64,000 nucleotides of DNA from Streptomyces sp. NBC_00078 (lineage in GTDB: Bacteria > Actinomycetota > Actinomycetes > Streptomycetales > Streptomycetaceae): assembly GCF_026343335.1 (NCBI RefSeq), contig NZ_JAPELX010000001.1, forward strand, positions 3,038,001-3,102,000, in the 5' to 3' direction. Below the pieces are notes generated by a model. It was not told where the DNA came from and made no database searches. It was given only the letters and a program-made list of their open reading frames with translations. Position 1 is the first letter of the stretch. Each line of letters begins with the position of its first letter. Of the stretch, positions 32,461 to 41,615 are shown in pieces. A program made the translations under genes and the position numbers.

Positions 32461-32500
32461 ACGGCCCAGGCAGACGGTCAGTTTCCGTCTCCTGGGCCGT
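32461..32500 (+). terminator. Hairpin terminator after tRNA-Gly
   Basis: ACGGCCCAGG-C-AGACGG pairs with CCGTCT-C-CTGGGCCGT, with one internal mismatch and a 6-nt loop, directly after the tRNA. Confidence 0.8.
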
Positions 32501-32535
32501 AGTGCTTTCCGGCGCCTGTCAGCCCCGCCGGGGGA

Positions 32536-32727
32536 TCACAGCACGCTGTGCAGGAGGGCCGCCATCATGTAGGCCGCGCCGAGCATGAACATGCCACCCA
32601 CCAGCCTGGGCAGGGCTTTGTCGAAGTCCGGATGGGAGCTCGGACGGCTGGGAATCCGGCCGGTGAAGATGCACCAGCCCAGCGCGGACATGCCAATGAT
32701 GAAGACCGTCATCAGGACGTTGCCCAT
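32536..32727 (-). CDS. Small two-span membrane protein, unknown function
   Basis: 63 residues; ATG at 32727 has GGGGGGAA upstream. Two hydrophobic segments (NVLMTVFIIGMSALGWCIF and GGMFMLGAAYMMAALLHSVL) with a polar loop GRIPSRPSSHPDFDKALPRL between them. No family name known to me. The frame stays open a further 68 codons upstream but there it is Arg/Pro-rich shadow sequence. Single-gene unit between the tRNA-Gly terminator and a short tandem repeat array. Confidence 0.65.
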   Translation of the reverse strand: MGNVLMTVFIIGMSALGWCIFTGRIPSRPSSHPDFDKALPRLVGGMFMLGAAYMMAALLHSVL

Positions 32728-32940
32728 GTGTTCCCCCCACTGCCACGACCAGGACCTGGGAGACAGCGTAGGAGGGGCGGGCGCAGTCCCGCGGGAGAGC
32801 GGGGGCGCGGGGGCGCACGAGGCGGCGTGCGCGGCGGTGACGGGCGTCGGGCGGTCAGCGGGAAGGCTCGCGCCGGCGCGGCGCGCGGGTTCCGCACCCC
32901 GTGCGCGCGCCTGTCGGCGACGACCTGGCACTGCCTCCCG

Positions 32941-33069
32941 GATCAGGGACCGAAGATCAGAGACCAGGAACCAGGGACCCGACCAGGGGCCAAGGGCCAG
33001 AGTCCAGGGACCAGAGTCCAGGGACCAGGGACCAGGGACCAGGGACCAGGGACCAGGGACCAGGGATCA
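32941..33069. repeat. GGGACCA minisatellite
   Basis: Six perfect GGGACCA units run from 33021 to 33062, then GGGATCA, with diverged copies (GAGACCA, GGAACCA, GGGCCA, GAGTCCA) back to 32941. The last unit contains the stop codon of the 64-residue membrane protein on the minus strand. Confidence 0.9.
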
Positions 33070-33261
33070 GAAGCTGATCGAGTTGATCGTGTCGGCTATC
33101 GAGTTGAGGAACCGGTTGATCGACGGGGCCATGCCGGTCGACGCCAGGAAGAAGCCGAACAGCACCGCGACGATGGCGGGGCCGGCCTTGATCGATCCTC
33201 CTCGGATCAACACCACCAGGATGATCGCCAACAGCAGCACCACTGACAGCGAAATGGCCAC
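33067..33261 (-). CDS. Small membrane protein conserved in streptomycetes
   Basis: 64 residues from GTG at 33261. Two hydrophobic segments, AISLSVVLLLAIILVVLIRG and GPAIVAVLFGFFLASTGMAP, then an amphipathic tail SINRFLNSIADTINSISF. I recall near-identical short proteins in other streptomycetes without assigned function. The stop lies in the final unit of a GGGACCA repeat, so repeat changes could alter the 3' end. No good Shine-Dalgarno is visible. Confidence 0.7.
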   Translation of the reverse strand: MAISLSVVLLLAIILVVLIRGGSIKAGPAIVAVLFGFFLASTGMAPSINRFLNSIADTINSISF

Positions 33262-33842
33262 AACTGATCACACCCTACGGTCGGTCCGCTCTCCCGGCCC
33301 GGGGGTGCCAGCCCCGCGCACCCCCGCCAGAACCATCGTGCCACCAACAGGGCCCCGGTATGCGGCAGGTGAGACATCGTCGGCCACACCTGTGCCGGAC
33401 CTTTGCCAGCGCCATACGGACGCCGCCCGCGGGAGAGCCCCAACACCCGCCTCCCGCACAGCAATTCGAGGGTGCACCCGCAGAGGAAATTCGACGAGAT
33501 CGTTTCCATGTCCACACAACGCGTTCGCAGGTATTTCGAATTAGCGCCACAGGCACAGTGAAGCGGACATTCCGCAGGAGTCGCCTGCGGGTCATATGCA
33601 CCGTTTAGTCGGGACGAGTCGTGACAACCAGGACATGTAATGGTGTGTTGACCGTCACCCCCACACAGGCGTCAACTCCCGTTAATCGCGGGTACTCGAA
33701 GGCAATTAGCAGTAATGGCGTGGAGAGTTTTACGAAAACCCACAGACGACGCTAGGGTGCCTCAGATGTTTCACGCTGCCTCGTCCCCCGCACGCGCAGC
33801 GAGGTCCGGGCTCGTCTCCCCCAGCTTCTGGGGGGATGGTCT
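33262..33842. other. Intergenic region, no gene recognised
   Basis: 580 bp between divergent genes. Several open frames here are shadows without Shine-Dalgarno sites. 33480-33770 is noticeably AT-richer than the rest and probably carries the promoter of the acyltransferase gene; candidates are TTGACC at 33647 and TAGGGT at 33754, but no convincing -35/-10 pair was found. Confidence 0.45.
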
Positions 33843-35021
33843 GTGACGAACTCGTTGCGGCCGCACGGCCAGAACAGAGCGCCGCTCCCTCCGGCACAGC
33901 CGCCGGCGTCGGGAGTGCCGAGTCCGCGCTCGCCGCAGGATCAGCAGAACAAAACCACCAAACCCGGCAAACAGCGCGACGCGTTCTTCGACAACGCGAA
34001 GTATCTGGCGATCGTGCTGGTGGCGATGGGCCATTCCTGGGAGCCCCTGAAGGGTGACAGCCGCATCCTGGAGGCCGTGTACACGGTGGTGTACAGCTTC
34101 CACATGCCGGCGTTCATCATCATCTCCGGCTACTTCTCGCGCAGTTTCGACATGCGCCCCGACCGCCTCAGACGCCTGGTCACCGGCGTACTCGTGCCGT
34201 ACGTCGTCTTCGAGACGGCGTACTCCCTCTTCAAGCGCTACGGCGACCACGACCCGGGCATGGCGGTCAGTCTGCTCGACCCCTGGTACCTCACCTGGTT
34301 CCTGGTGGCGCTGTTCGTCTGGCGGCTGACGACCCCGCTGTGGAACAACCTGCGCTGGCCGCTGCCCATCGCGCTCGGTGTCGCGATGTTCGGGTCGGTC
34401 TCCCCGGAGATCGGCGACGACCTGGACCTTCAGCGCGTTCTGCAGTTCCTGCCGTACTTCGTGCTGGGTCTGTGCATGAAGCCCGAGCACTTCCACATGG
34501 TGCGCACCCGGAAGATGCGGATCCTGTCCGTGCCGGTCGTCGCGGCCGCGCTCGCTTTCGCCTGGTGGGCGGTGCCGCGCATGAACACCGCGTGGTTCTA
34601 CCACCGTGACGCCGCCCAGGAGTTGGCCGCGCCGTGGTGGACCGGGCCGGTCATGGTGCTCGCGATGTTCGGCTGCTCGCTGCTGCTGACCGCCTGCTTC
34701 TTCGCCTGGGTGCCGCGCCGGAAGATGTGGTTCACGGCGCTCGGCGCGGGCACGCTGTACGGCTATCTGCTGCACGGCTTCGTGGTCAAGGCCGGTGACT
34801 TCTACGGCTGGTTCGACCACAAGTGGCTGCACCGGCCGCTGGGGGAGATCTTCGTGACGGTGGTCTTCGCTGCCGCCGTGACCCTGTTGTGCACCCCGCC
34901 GGTGCAGCGGGTCTTCAGGTTCGCGATGGAGCCCGAGATGAAGTGGGCGTTCAAGCGGGATGCTGCGGAACTCGCCCGGGAGCGGGAGAAGGCCCAGCAG
35001 CGCGAGAGGGCCAACGCCTGA
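33843..35021 (+). CDS. Acyltransferase-3 family membrane protein (COG3594-like)
   Basis: 392 residues from GTG at 33843 behind GGGGGGA. Residues 1-45 are Pro/Gln-rich. Then RDAFFDNAKYLAIVLVAMGH, then SFHMPAFIIISGYFSRSFDM: the conserved 'D..K...I..V..GH' and 'F..SG' motifs of fucose-4-O-acetylase-like acyltransferases. About ten membrane helices follow. LYGYLLHGFVVKAG is the late conserved His/Tyr region. The C-terminal 25 residues are charged (AELAREREKAQQRERANA). It likely O-acylates a wall or surface glycan, by family inference. Confidence 0.85.
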   Translation: MTNSLRPHGQNRAPLPPAQPPASGVPSPRSPQDQQNKTTKPGKQRDAFFDNAKYLAIVLVAMGHSWEPLKGDSRILEAVYTVVYSFHMPAFIIISGYFSRSFDMRPDRLRRLVTGVLVPYVVFETAYSLFKRYGDHDPGMAVSLLDPWYLTWFLVALFVWRLTTPLWNNLRWPLPIALGVAMFGSVSPEIGDDLDLQRVLQFLPYFVLGLCMKPEHFHMVRTRKMRILSVPVVAAALAFAWWAVPRMNTAWFYHRDAAQELAAPWWTGPVMVLAMFGCSLLLTACFFAWVPRRKMWFTALGAGTLYGYLLHGFVVKAGDFYGWFDHKWLHRPLGEIFVTVVFAAAVTLLCTPPVQRVFRFAMEPEMKWAFKRDAAELAREREKAQQRERANA

Positions 35022-35047
35022 GAGGCTGCCACCGCGTGCCCGGACCG

Positions 35048-35518
35048 CTACCGGGGCTGAACCAGGCCGAGAAGTGCGCGCATGTGTGCGTACTTCTCGG
35101 TCAGGCGTTCGCGGGTGGGCTCGTCGGTGAGGCGGGACAGACGGGCCGGGTCCGCGTTGTGCGCCAGGTCCGCCTCCTTCACCAGCAGTGCGCCCGGCGT
35201 GGCGAGGATCCGGGCCGCGTACTCCTTCGGCCCCTCCCCCACGCGCTTGGTGACCGCCAGCACGATGTCCTTCGTACGGCGGCTCAGCGCGGCCTCGTCC
35301 AGCCAACGCTCGGAGAGCGCGTCGTCCTCGACGGCGTCGTGCAGCCAGGCCGCTGCGATCTGTTCCTCGTCGCCGCCCCGCGCGCGGACGCCTTCGGCGA
35401 CGGCCCGCAGGTGCTCGGCGTACGGCCGTCCCGCCTTGTCGGTCTGGCCCTCGTGGGCGGCGCGGGCGGTGGCCTCGACCTCGGCCAGGGTCATCGGGGT
35501 ACGGGATGTTCCGGTCAC
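35048..35518 (-). CDS. HD-domain hydrolase of the SpoT/MESH1 type
   Basis: 156 residues from GTG at 35518 (TGTSRTPMTLAEV), AAGGAG upstream. H...HD...D pattern of a metal-dependent phosphohydrolase: GRPYAEHLRAVAEG, IAAAWLHDAVEDDALSER (HD) and VKEADLAHNADPARL (late Asp). This is the hydrolase half of RelA/SpoT proteins without synthetase or TGS domains, as in small alarmone hydrolases; guanosine 5'-diphosphate 3'-diphosphate is the plausible substrate but not proven. Convergent with the acyltransferase gene. Confidence 0.8.
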   Translation of the reverse strand: MTGTSRTPMTLAEVEATARAAHEGQTDKAGRPYAEHLRAVAEGVRARGGDEEQIAAAWLHDAVEDDALSERWLDEAALSRRTKDIVLAVTKRVGEGPKEYAARILATPGALLVKEADLAHNADPARLSRLTDEPTRERLTEKYAHMRALLGLVQPR

Positions 35519-35830
35519 TGCTCCAGTGTCTCCTTGCACAGCGCGGCGCGGGCCGGGAGGGTCGCCGCCGTCAGCCCGAGACCGTCGTCAGCCCGAGGAC
35601 GACGATCCCGCCGGCGAACGAGCCGTACACCAGCGGGGCATGTACGGACCCTGCCCGGTCACTCCCTTCGTCATCGGCACCAGCGTGGCCGGTGCGATGG
35701 CCGCCGGCCGCACCGGCAGGACGACATTCTGCTCGGTCGTGAGCGGGAGAGGGAGAGGGAGAGGTCGATGAGGGCGGCCAGGCGAACGGGACGGGGCCAG
35801 GGGTGAACCCCACCCGCCGGCACCGCGGGC
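35519..35830. other. Intergenic region with possible membrane-protein remnant
   Basis: No intact gene. On the minus strand a short reading, APLVYGSFAGGIVVLGLTTV, near 35580-35640 looks like a membrane helix, perhaps the remains of a lost gene. A short GGGAGA repeat (four units) lies at about 35745-35766. Confidence 0.4.
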
Positions 35831-37021
35831 TCAGTGCGGCGTCGGCAGCTGGGCCGTCGCCGTCGGCCCCTCCCTGGAGATCAGCAGCAGCGCCCTGTCG
35901 TCGTTGACGTCCTTCGCCACCGCCTCGATGAGGTGCCAGGCGGCGCCGTGGAAGCCGCCGGCGACATAGCGGTCGGCCTCGCCTGTGAGGCGGTCTATGC
36001 CCTCCACGATGTCGCGGTCGGACGTCTCCACGAGACCGTCCGTGAACAGCATCAGCACGTCACCGGGGCGCAGCGAGCCCTTCACGGGGTCGAACTGCGC
36101 GCCGTCGTACACGCCGAGGAGCGGTCCCTCGGCCGCCTTCTCCTCCCAGCGCCCGCTGCCCGCGCTGAGCTGCAGCCCCGGGGGGTGTCCGGCGTTGTAC
36201 AGCTCGTAGTCGCCGGAGTCGAGGTCCAGGACGAGGTGGATCGACGTCGCGAAGCCCTCGTCCCAGTCCTGGCGGAGCAGATAGCCGTTGGCCGCCGGGA
36301 GGAACGCGTGCGGGGGCAGCGAGCCCAGCAGGCCCCCGAACGCCCCCGACAGCAGCAGCGCACGCGACCCCGCGTCCATGCCCTTGCCCGACACGTCCGT
36401 CAGGACGACCTCCAGCGTGCGGCCGCCGTTGGTGCGGGCGGCGACCACGAAGTCGCCCGAGAAGGACTGGCCGCCCGCGGGACGCAGCGCCATCTCGCGG
36501 TGCCAGCCGATCGGCAGCTGCGGGAGCTTGCTCTGCACCCGGATGCGTTCGCGCAGGTCGAAGAGCATGGTGCCGCCGCGCCGCCAGGGCACGCCGACCC
36601 GGCTGCGGAACTGGGCGATGAGCAGACCGAAGAAGCCGCAGGCGGCGACCACCAGCACCACGCCGGGGGTGACACGGGAAGGGCCCTCCGTGTAGGGCCC
36701 CAGTTTCACCGACTCCACGATCAGTGCCGTGGCCGCGGCCGCGTACAGACCGAGCAGGCTCGCCGGGCGCAGCAGCAGGCCGCCCGCCACGATCGGGAGG
36801 ACGAGGACGGCCGGGGAGCACCACACCGCGTTGGCGAGCGTGACGGCCGCGATCACCGGGACGGTGAGGAGCAGACCGGCCAGCGCGACCCAGTCCGAAC
36901 CGTCCCCGCGGAAGTAGTCGACAGCGCTTCTGCGCAGGCCGACGCGGACCCGGTGCCACTGCATCTTCAACCGGGCCGTGAACGTCTCGGCTTCCGCGCG
37001 CCGCTCTCGTCCTGCTGCCAT
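35831..37021 (-). CDS. Membrane-bound PP2C/SpoIIE-type serine phosphatase
   Basis: 396 residues. N-terminal basic segment, then about four membrane helices at 45-145 (DWVALAGLLLTVPVIAAVTL, SPAVLVLPIVAGGLLLR, LLGLYAAAATALIVESV, TPGVVLVVAACGFFGLLIAQ). Phosphatase domain from about 175: FSGDFVVAARTNG, VLTDVSGKGMDAG, LLSGAFGGLLG, YNAGHPPGLQL, GDVLMLFTDGLVETSDRD; the metal-binding Asp residues are in place. This class dephosphorylates anti-anti-sigma factors, releasing stress or developmental sigma factors. No cognate anti-sigma gene is adjacent. Confidence 0.88.
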   Translation of the reverse strand: MAAGRERRAEAETFTARLKMQWHRVRVGLRRSAVDYFRGDGSDWVALAGLLLTVPVIAAVTLANAVWCSPAVLVLPIVAGGLLLRPASLLGLYAAAATALIVESVKLGPYTEGPSRVTPGVVLVVAACGFFGLLIAQFRSRVGVPWRRGGTMLFDLRERIRVQSKLPQLPIGWHREMALRPAGGQSFSGDFVVAARTNGGRTLEVVLTDVSGKGMDAGSRALLLSGAFGGLLGSLPPHAFLPAANGYLLRQDWDEGFATSIHLVLDLDSGDYELYNAGHPPGLQLSAGSGRWEEKAAEGPLLGVYDGAQFDPVKGSLRPGDVLMLFTDGLVETSDRDIVEGIDRLTGEADRYVAGGFHGAAWHLIEAVAKDVNDDRALLLISREGPTATAQLPTPH

Positions 37022-37183
37022 TAGTTCGGGACCCTATCCATCGGACCAGCTGCTTGGCACGGGAGGTCCCACTTGTCCCCCGTCCGAGGTTCAACTTCAC
37101 AGTGAACTTCACAGAAAGGCGTTGCGGGTCCGGCAAGAGGAAATTCCCTCGCTCGTCCCGCAATGCCCTGGTAGGCATGGTTC

Positions 37184-38413
37184 ATGGGCACTGACTTGCG
37201 CGTGCTGCGCCGGGACGACTGGGATGAGTGGTACGACAACCTGATCCGCGCCTTCGGCGGGAATCCGGAGTCCGCCGAGGAGCGGGAGCTGTGGCGCGAG
37301 TTCACCGAGACGGACCGTTCCCTGGGCGTCTGGGACGGTGACGTGTGCGTGGGGACGGCGGGAGCGTTCAGCTTCCGGCTGACCGTGCCCGGCGGGGCCG
37401 CGGTGCCCGCGGCCGGGGTGACCATGGTCAGCGTGGCGGCCACGCACCGGCGGCGCGGGCTGCTGACGTCGATGATGCGGCGCCAGCTGGACGACGTACG
37501 GTCGTGGGGCGAGCCGCTGGCCGTCCTGACGGCCTCGGAACCCGCGATCTACGGTCGGTTCGGGTACGGCGTCGGGACGTACAACGTCAACGCCGAGATC
37601 GACACGACCCGGGTCCGGCTGTCCGTGCCGCCCGGCACCGATGACGTACGGCTGCGGTACGTCTCGCCCGCCGAGGCGCTCGCCGCGTGCGAGGCCGTGT
37701 ACGCGCAGCTGGTGGCGCGGCGGCCGGGCATGGTGGCGCGGATTCCGGGCTGGGAGAAGCTGTGGGTGCTCGACCCGGAGAGCGAGCGGGACGGTGCGTC
37801 GCCGCTGCAGTGCGTGCTCGCGGAGCGCGGAGGCCAGGTCGTCGGGTACGCGCGCTTCCGGATCAAGGACGACTGGGAGGCAGCGGGTCCCAAGGGCACG
37901 GTCGTGGCGCAGGACGTGGACGCGCTGGATCCGGCGGCGCACGCGGCGCTGTGGCGGTTCCTGTTCGACATCGACCTGACGTCGAAGATCGACGTGCGGC
38001 GCCGCCCGGTGGACGAACCCTGGCAGTACCTGGTCTCCGACATCCGGCGCTGCTCGCTGCTGGTCCGGGACTCGCTGCACGTACGGCTGGTGGACGTGGG
38101 CGCGGCACTCGGGGCCCGCACCTACCAGGCGCCGCTGGATGTGGTGTTGGAGGTCGAGGACTCCTTCTGCCCCTGGAACAGCGGGCGTTGGCGCCTGACC
38201 GGCGACCCGAAGGGCGCGTCCTGCGAGCGTACGCAGGATGCCGCCGATCTCACTCTGTCCGTAAGGGAGTTGGCGTCGGCGTATCTGGGAGGGGTCCCGC
38301 TGACGTCGCTGGCGGCCGCCGGGCGGGTGCGCGAGCTCCGACAGGGTGCACTGACCGAGGCGTCGGTCGCCTTCGGCTCACCGGTGATGCCCTGGCTGCC
38401 GCACGGGTTCTAG
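37184..38413 (+). CDS. Eis-like GNAT N-acetyltransferase
   Basis: 409 residues. The N-terminal GNAT fold has AGVTMVSVAATHRRRGLLTS, the acetyl-CoA pyrophosphate loop (V-x-x-x-x-R-R-x-G-L-x), and AVLTASEPAIYGRFGYGVGT. A second GNAT-like half and a C-terminal sterol-carrier-like domain follow (RTQDAADLTLSVRELASAYL), ending with a free C-terminal carboxyl at PHGF as in Eis, where the terminal residue takes part in catalysis. Eis proteins acetylate aminoglycosides and lysines. Here in the S. coelicolor-like order acetyltransferase - DNA glycosylase - rpiB. Divergent from the phosphatase gene by 160 bp. Confidence 0.9.
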   Translation: MGTDLRVLRRDDWDEWYDNLIRAFGGNPESAEERELWREFTETDRSLGVWDGDVCVGTAGAFSFRLTVPGGAAVPAAGVTMVSVAATHRRRGLLTSMMRRQLDDVRSWGEPLAVLTASEPAIYGRFGYGVGTYNVNAEIDTTRVRLSVPPGTDDVRLRYVSPAEALAACEAVYAQLVARRPGMVARIPGWEKLWVLDPESERDGASPLQCVLAERGGQVVGYARFRIKDDWEAAGPKGTVVAQDVDALDPAAHAALWRFLFDIDLTSKIDVRRRPVDEPWQYLVSDIRRCSLLVRDSLHVRLVDVGAALGARTYQAPLDVVLEVEDSFCPWNSGRWRLTGDPKGASCERTQDAADLTLSVRELASAYLGGVPLTSLAAAGRVRELRQGALTEASVAFGSPVMPWLPHGF

Positions 38414-38575
38414 TGCCCCGACAGACGATGTGCCCGTGGGGGCGCGTGCCGGAGGTCGCGACCGGGGTGAACGTTGCTTGCCGGGGCACCGGGTCCTGCC
38501 GCCCCGTTCCCGTTGTCCGTCCACCCGTCCGGAGGGCGGGCGGGCGGGTGGGCTTCGGGGCTTGGGGAGCGGGGG

Positions 38576-39385
38576 TCAGGGCTGCTGGCAGGTGGGGCAC
38601 CAGAAGAGGTTGCGGGCGGCGAGGCCGGCGGTGCGGATCTCGCCGCCGCAGATGTGGCAGGGCAGGGTGGCCCGCCGGTAGACGTACACCTCGCCGCCGT
38701 GGTCGTCGACGCGCGGCGGGCGGCCCATCGCCTCCGGGGTGTGCTCCGGGCGGACGGTGTCGATGCGGTTGTTGCGGACGCCCTCACGCATCAGCTCGAC
38801 CAGGTCGGCCCAGACGGCGTCCCACTGGGCCGGGGTGATGTCCCTGCCGGCGCGGTAGGGGTCGATGGCGTGCCGGAAGAGGACCTCGGCACGGTAGACG
38901 TTGCCGACACCGGCGATCACCTTCTGGTCCATGAGGAGCGCGGCGATCGTCGTACGGCTGCGGGAGATCCGCCGGTACGCCGCCTGCGGGTCGGCGTCCG
39001 TGCGCAGGGGGTCGGGGCCGAGGCGGTCGTGTACCGCCTGCTTCTCGGGGTCCGTGATCAGGGCGCACGTCGTCGGGCCGCGCAGGTCGACGTACGACGT
39101 GGCGTTCGCGAGGCGGAGGCGGACCGTGTCGGTGGGTGGTGGCGCGGGGGCGTCACCGAAGGCGACCTTGCCGAACAGGCCCAGGTGGATGTGGACCCAG
39201 TCGCTGTCGCGGAAGCCCAGGAAGAGGTGCTTGCCGTGGGCTTCGCTGCCGGTGAGTTCGGCACCGTCGAGCAGTTCCGCGGCGTCGGAGAACTTGCCCT
39301 GGGGGCTGGTCACCCGCGGTGCCGTGCCGGAGAAGCGGCCGGCGTAGTCCGACGCCAGCCGGTGGATCGTGTGCCCCTCTGGCAC
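38576..39385 (-). CDS. Fpg/Nei-family DNA glycosylase (Nei-like)
   Basis: 269 residues from GTG at 39385 (PEGHTIHRLASDYAGRFSG). Pro2-Glu3-Gly-His gives the catalytic N-terminal Pro/Glu; Nei enzymes have PEGH/PEGP. H2TH domain with MDQKVIAGVGNVYRAEVLF. C-terminal zinc finger C-x2-C...C-x2-C in LPCHICGGEIRTAGLAARNL and FWCPTCQQP. It removes oxidised bases and cleaves abasic sites in base excision repair. Stop lies 160 bp from the end of the convergent acetyltransferase gene. Confidence 0.92.
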   Translation of the reverse strand: MPEGHTIHRLASDYAGRFSGTAPRVTSPQGKFSDAAELLDGAELTGSEAHGKHLFLGFRDSDWVHIHLGLFGKVAFGDAPAPPPTDTVRLRLANATSYVDLRGPTTCALITDPEKQAVHDRLGPDPLRTDADPQAAYRRISRSRTTIAALLMDQKVIAGVGNVYRAEVLFRHAIDPYRAGRDITPAQWDAVWADLVELMREGVRNNRIDTVRPEHTPEAMGRPPRVDDHGGEVYVYRRATLPCHICGGEIRTAGLAARNLFWCPTCQQP

Positions 39386-39423
39386 GGTGCCTGTTCCTTT
39401 CGGGGACCCGGAGGGCGACGAGG

Positions 39424-39912
39424 TCAGTCCTGCTGCGGGTGGTGCGCCGGGATCGGAGGCAGGTCGCCCGTCGTCTCGTAGTCCGCGAGCATGTCGATAC
39501 GGCGGATGTGGCGCTCGTCACCTGAGAACGGGGTGCCCAGGAAGGCCTCGACGAACTTCGTCGCCTCCTCCTGCGTGTGCATCCGCGCGCCCACCGCCAC
39601 GACGTTGGCGTTGTTGTGCTGGCGGCCCAGCGACGCGGTCTCCTCGCTCCACGCGAGAGCGGCGCGCACGCCCTTCACCTTGTTCGCCGCGATCTGCTCG
39701 CCGTTGCCGGAGCCGCCGATCACGATGCCGAGGGACTCGGGGTCCGCGACCGTCTTCTCCGCGGCACGGAGGCAGAAGGGCGGGTAGTCGTCCTGGGCGT
39801 CGTAGATGTGCGGGCCGCAGTCGACGGGGTCGTGGCCTGCCGCCTTGAGCCACTCGACGAGATGGTTCTTGAGTTCGAGGCCGGCATGGTCGGAGCCGAG
39901 ATACACGCGCAT
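39424..39912 (-). CDS. rpiB: Ribose-5-phosphate isomerase B
   Basis: 162 residues. RVYLGSDHAGLELKNHLVEW is the RpiB start; the anion-hole loop is IGGSGNGEQIAANKVKGVRA, and the catalytic Cys of E. coli RpiB is replaced here by the actinobacterial Ser/Glu arrangement. RQHNNANVVAVGAR holds substrate His/Asn residues. It interconverts ribose-5-phosphate and ribulose-5-phosphate in the pentose phosphate pathway. 38 bp upstream of the glycosylase gene on the same strand, so probably one unit. Confidence 0.94.
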   Translation of the reverse strand: MRVYLGSDHAGLELKNHLVEWLKAAGHDPVDCGPHIYDAQDDYPPFCLRAAEKTVADPESLGIVIGGSGNGEQIAANKVKGVRAALAWSEETASLGRQHNNANVVAVGARMHTQEEATKFVEAFLGTPFSGDERHIRRIDMLADYETTGDLPPIPAHHPQQD

Positions 39913-40115
39913 GGTTCCGAGTGTGACATGGGTGTTTCCGGGCAGCAGCCCCGGGTGTCAGCCAGGAAAATCCGGAGCCCAACCAAGGAACCTCAAGGAA
40001 ACCTCAAGTAACGATCCGGATTCAAAGGTTCAAGAATTCCTTTGCCTCCGTTTCACTGGACCAACTCGTACGCCGCTCGTACGAAACCGCTCACCCGGCG
40101 CAAAGGAATTCCCCC

Positions 40116-41534
40116 ATGACTGGTCTCCAGGCCGGCCTGAAGAACCGCCATCTGACGATGATCGCCATCGGCGGCGTCATCGGAGCCGGCCTCTTCGTCG
40201 GCTCCAGCTCAGGAATCGCCACCGCAGGACCCGGCATCCTCCTGTCGTACGCACTCGTCGGCACGCTCGTCGTCCTCGTGATGCGGATGCTCGGCGAGAT
40301 GTCCGCGGCCAACCCGACCTCCGGCTCGTTCTCGGCGCACGCCGACCGGGCGCTCGGCCGCTGGGCCGGGTTCTCCATCGGCTGGCTCTACTGGTTCTTC
40401 TGGGTCGTGGTGCTCGCGGTGGAGGCCACCGCCGGTGCCAAGATCCTGGCGGGCTGGATGCCGGCCGTCCCCCAGTGGGGCTGGGCCCTGATCGTGATGG
40501 TGGTGCTGACCGCCACCAACCTCGTCTCCGTCGGTTCCTACGGTGAGTTCGAGTTCTGGTTCGCCGGGATCAAGGTCGTCGCGATCGGCGCGTTCATCGT
40601 CGTCGGCGGGCTCGCGGTCTTCGGTGTGCTGCCGGGCGTCGACAGCGACAAGGCCGGCCTGAGCAACCTCACCGCCCACGGCGGGTTCCTGCCCCACGGC
40701 CCCGGCGCGATCCTCACCGGTGTCCTGCTGGTCGTCTTCTCCTTCATGGGCAGCGAGATCGCGACGCTGGCGGCCGGCGAGTCGGAGAACCCGCAGCGCG
40801 CGGTGACAAAGTCGACCAACAGCATCATCTGGCGTATCGCCGTCTTCTACCTGGGCTCGATCCTCGTCGTCGTGTCCCTGCTCCCGTGGAACGACCCGTC
40901 GATCAAGGAGCAGGGCTCCTACGTCGCCGCCCTCGGCTCCCTGGGGATCCCGCACGCCGCTCAGATCATGAACTTCATCGTGCTGACGTCGGTGCTGTCC
41001 TGCCTCAACTCCGGCCTCTACACGGCCTCCCGGATGGCCTTCTCACTCGGTGAGCGAGGCGACGCGCCGAAGATCTTCGCGCGGACCACGTCCCGCGGTG
41101 TGCCGATGGCGGCGATCGTCGCGTCGGTGGTGTTCGGCTTCGTCGCCGTCTTCTTCAACTACAAGTTCCCGGACACGGTCTTCCTCTTCCTGGTCAACTC
41201 CAGTGGTGCGGTTGCCCTGTTCGTCTGGCTGGTGATCTGCTTCTCGCAGCTGCGCATGCGGAAGATCATCCAGGCCGAGGCGCCGGAGAAGCTGGTCGTG
41301 AAGATGTGGCTGTACCCGTATCTGACCTGGGCGACGGCCGGGCTGATCGTGTTCGTGCTCGGTTACATGCTCACGGACACGGAGCACGACGGGCGTGAGA
41401 CCGTGCTGCTGTCGCTGCTGGTCGCGGCGGTCGTGCTCGTCATCTCCCTGGTGAAGCACAAGGTGGGCGGGGGCCGGGTCGTCGTCGACGGCACGTCCTC
41501 CGAGGCGGCGCGGGACGAGGTCAAGACCCGCTGA
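40116..41534 (+). CDS. Amino acid permease, APC family (GabP/AnsP-like)
   Basis: 472 residues, twelve membrane helices. RHLTMIAIGGVIGAGLFVGS is the unwound TM1 motif of APC amino acid transporters; MRMLGEMSAANPTSGSFSAH is the TM2-loop signature. The cytoplasmic loop PEKLVVKMWLYPYLTWATAG is typical of the GABA/proline/aromatic branch. A close paralogue is encoded at 50676. Upstream 40040-40115 has a GGAATTCC-like AT-rich segment but no clear promoter. Probably proton-coupled uptake; substrate not determined. Confidence 0.9.
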   Translation: MTGLQAGLKNRHLTMIAIGGVIGAGLFVGSSSGIATAGPGILLSYALVGTLVVLVMRMLGEMSAANPTSGSFSAHADRALGRWAGFSIGWLYWFFWVVVLAVEATAGAKILAGWMPAVPQWGWALIVMVVLTATNLVSVGSYGEFEFWFAGIKVVAIGAFIVVGGLAVFGVLPGVDSDKAGLSNLTAHGGFLPHGPGAILTGVLLVVFSFMGSEIATLAAGESENPQRAVTKSTNSIIWRIAVFYLGSILVVVSLLPWNDPSIKEQGSYVAALGSLGIPHAAQIMNFIVLTSVLSCLNSGLYTASRMAFSLGERGDAPKIFARTTSRGVPMAAIVASVVFGFVAVFFNYKFPDTVFLFLVNSSGAVALFVWLVICFSQLRMRKIIQAEAPEKLVVKMWLYPYLTWATAGLIVFVLGYMLTDTEHDGRETVLLSLLVAAVVLVISLVKHKVGGGRVVVDGTSSEAARDEVKTR

Positions 41535-41615
41535 CGTCGGTCGGCCGGCGTCGGTTCGGCCGACGTCGGCCGCAGGAGGGGCTCGCGGTGACCGCCGCGG
41601 GCCCCTCTCGCGCGT

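Noticed and set aside
35571..35813. 80-codon minus-strand frame with a hydrophobic tail
   Set aside because: Only the last 20 residues look membrane-like; the rest is low complexity and there is no start signal. Kept only as a possible remnant in the gap entry.
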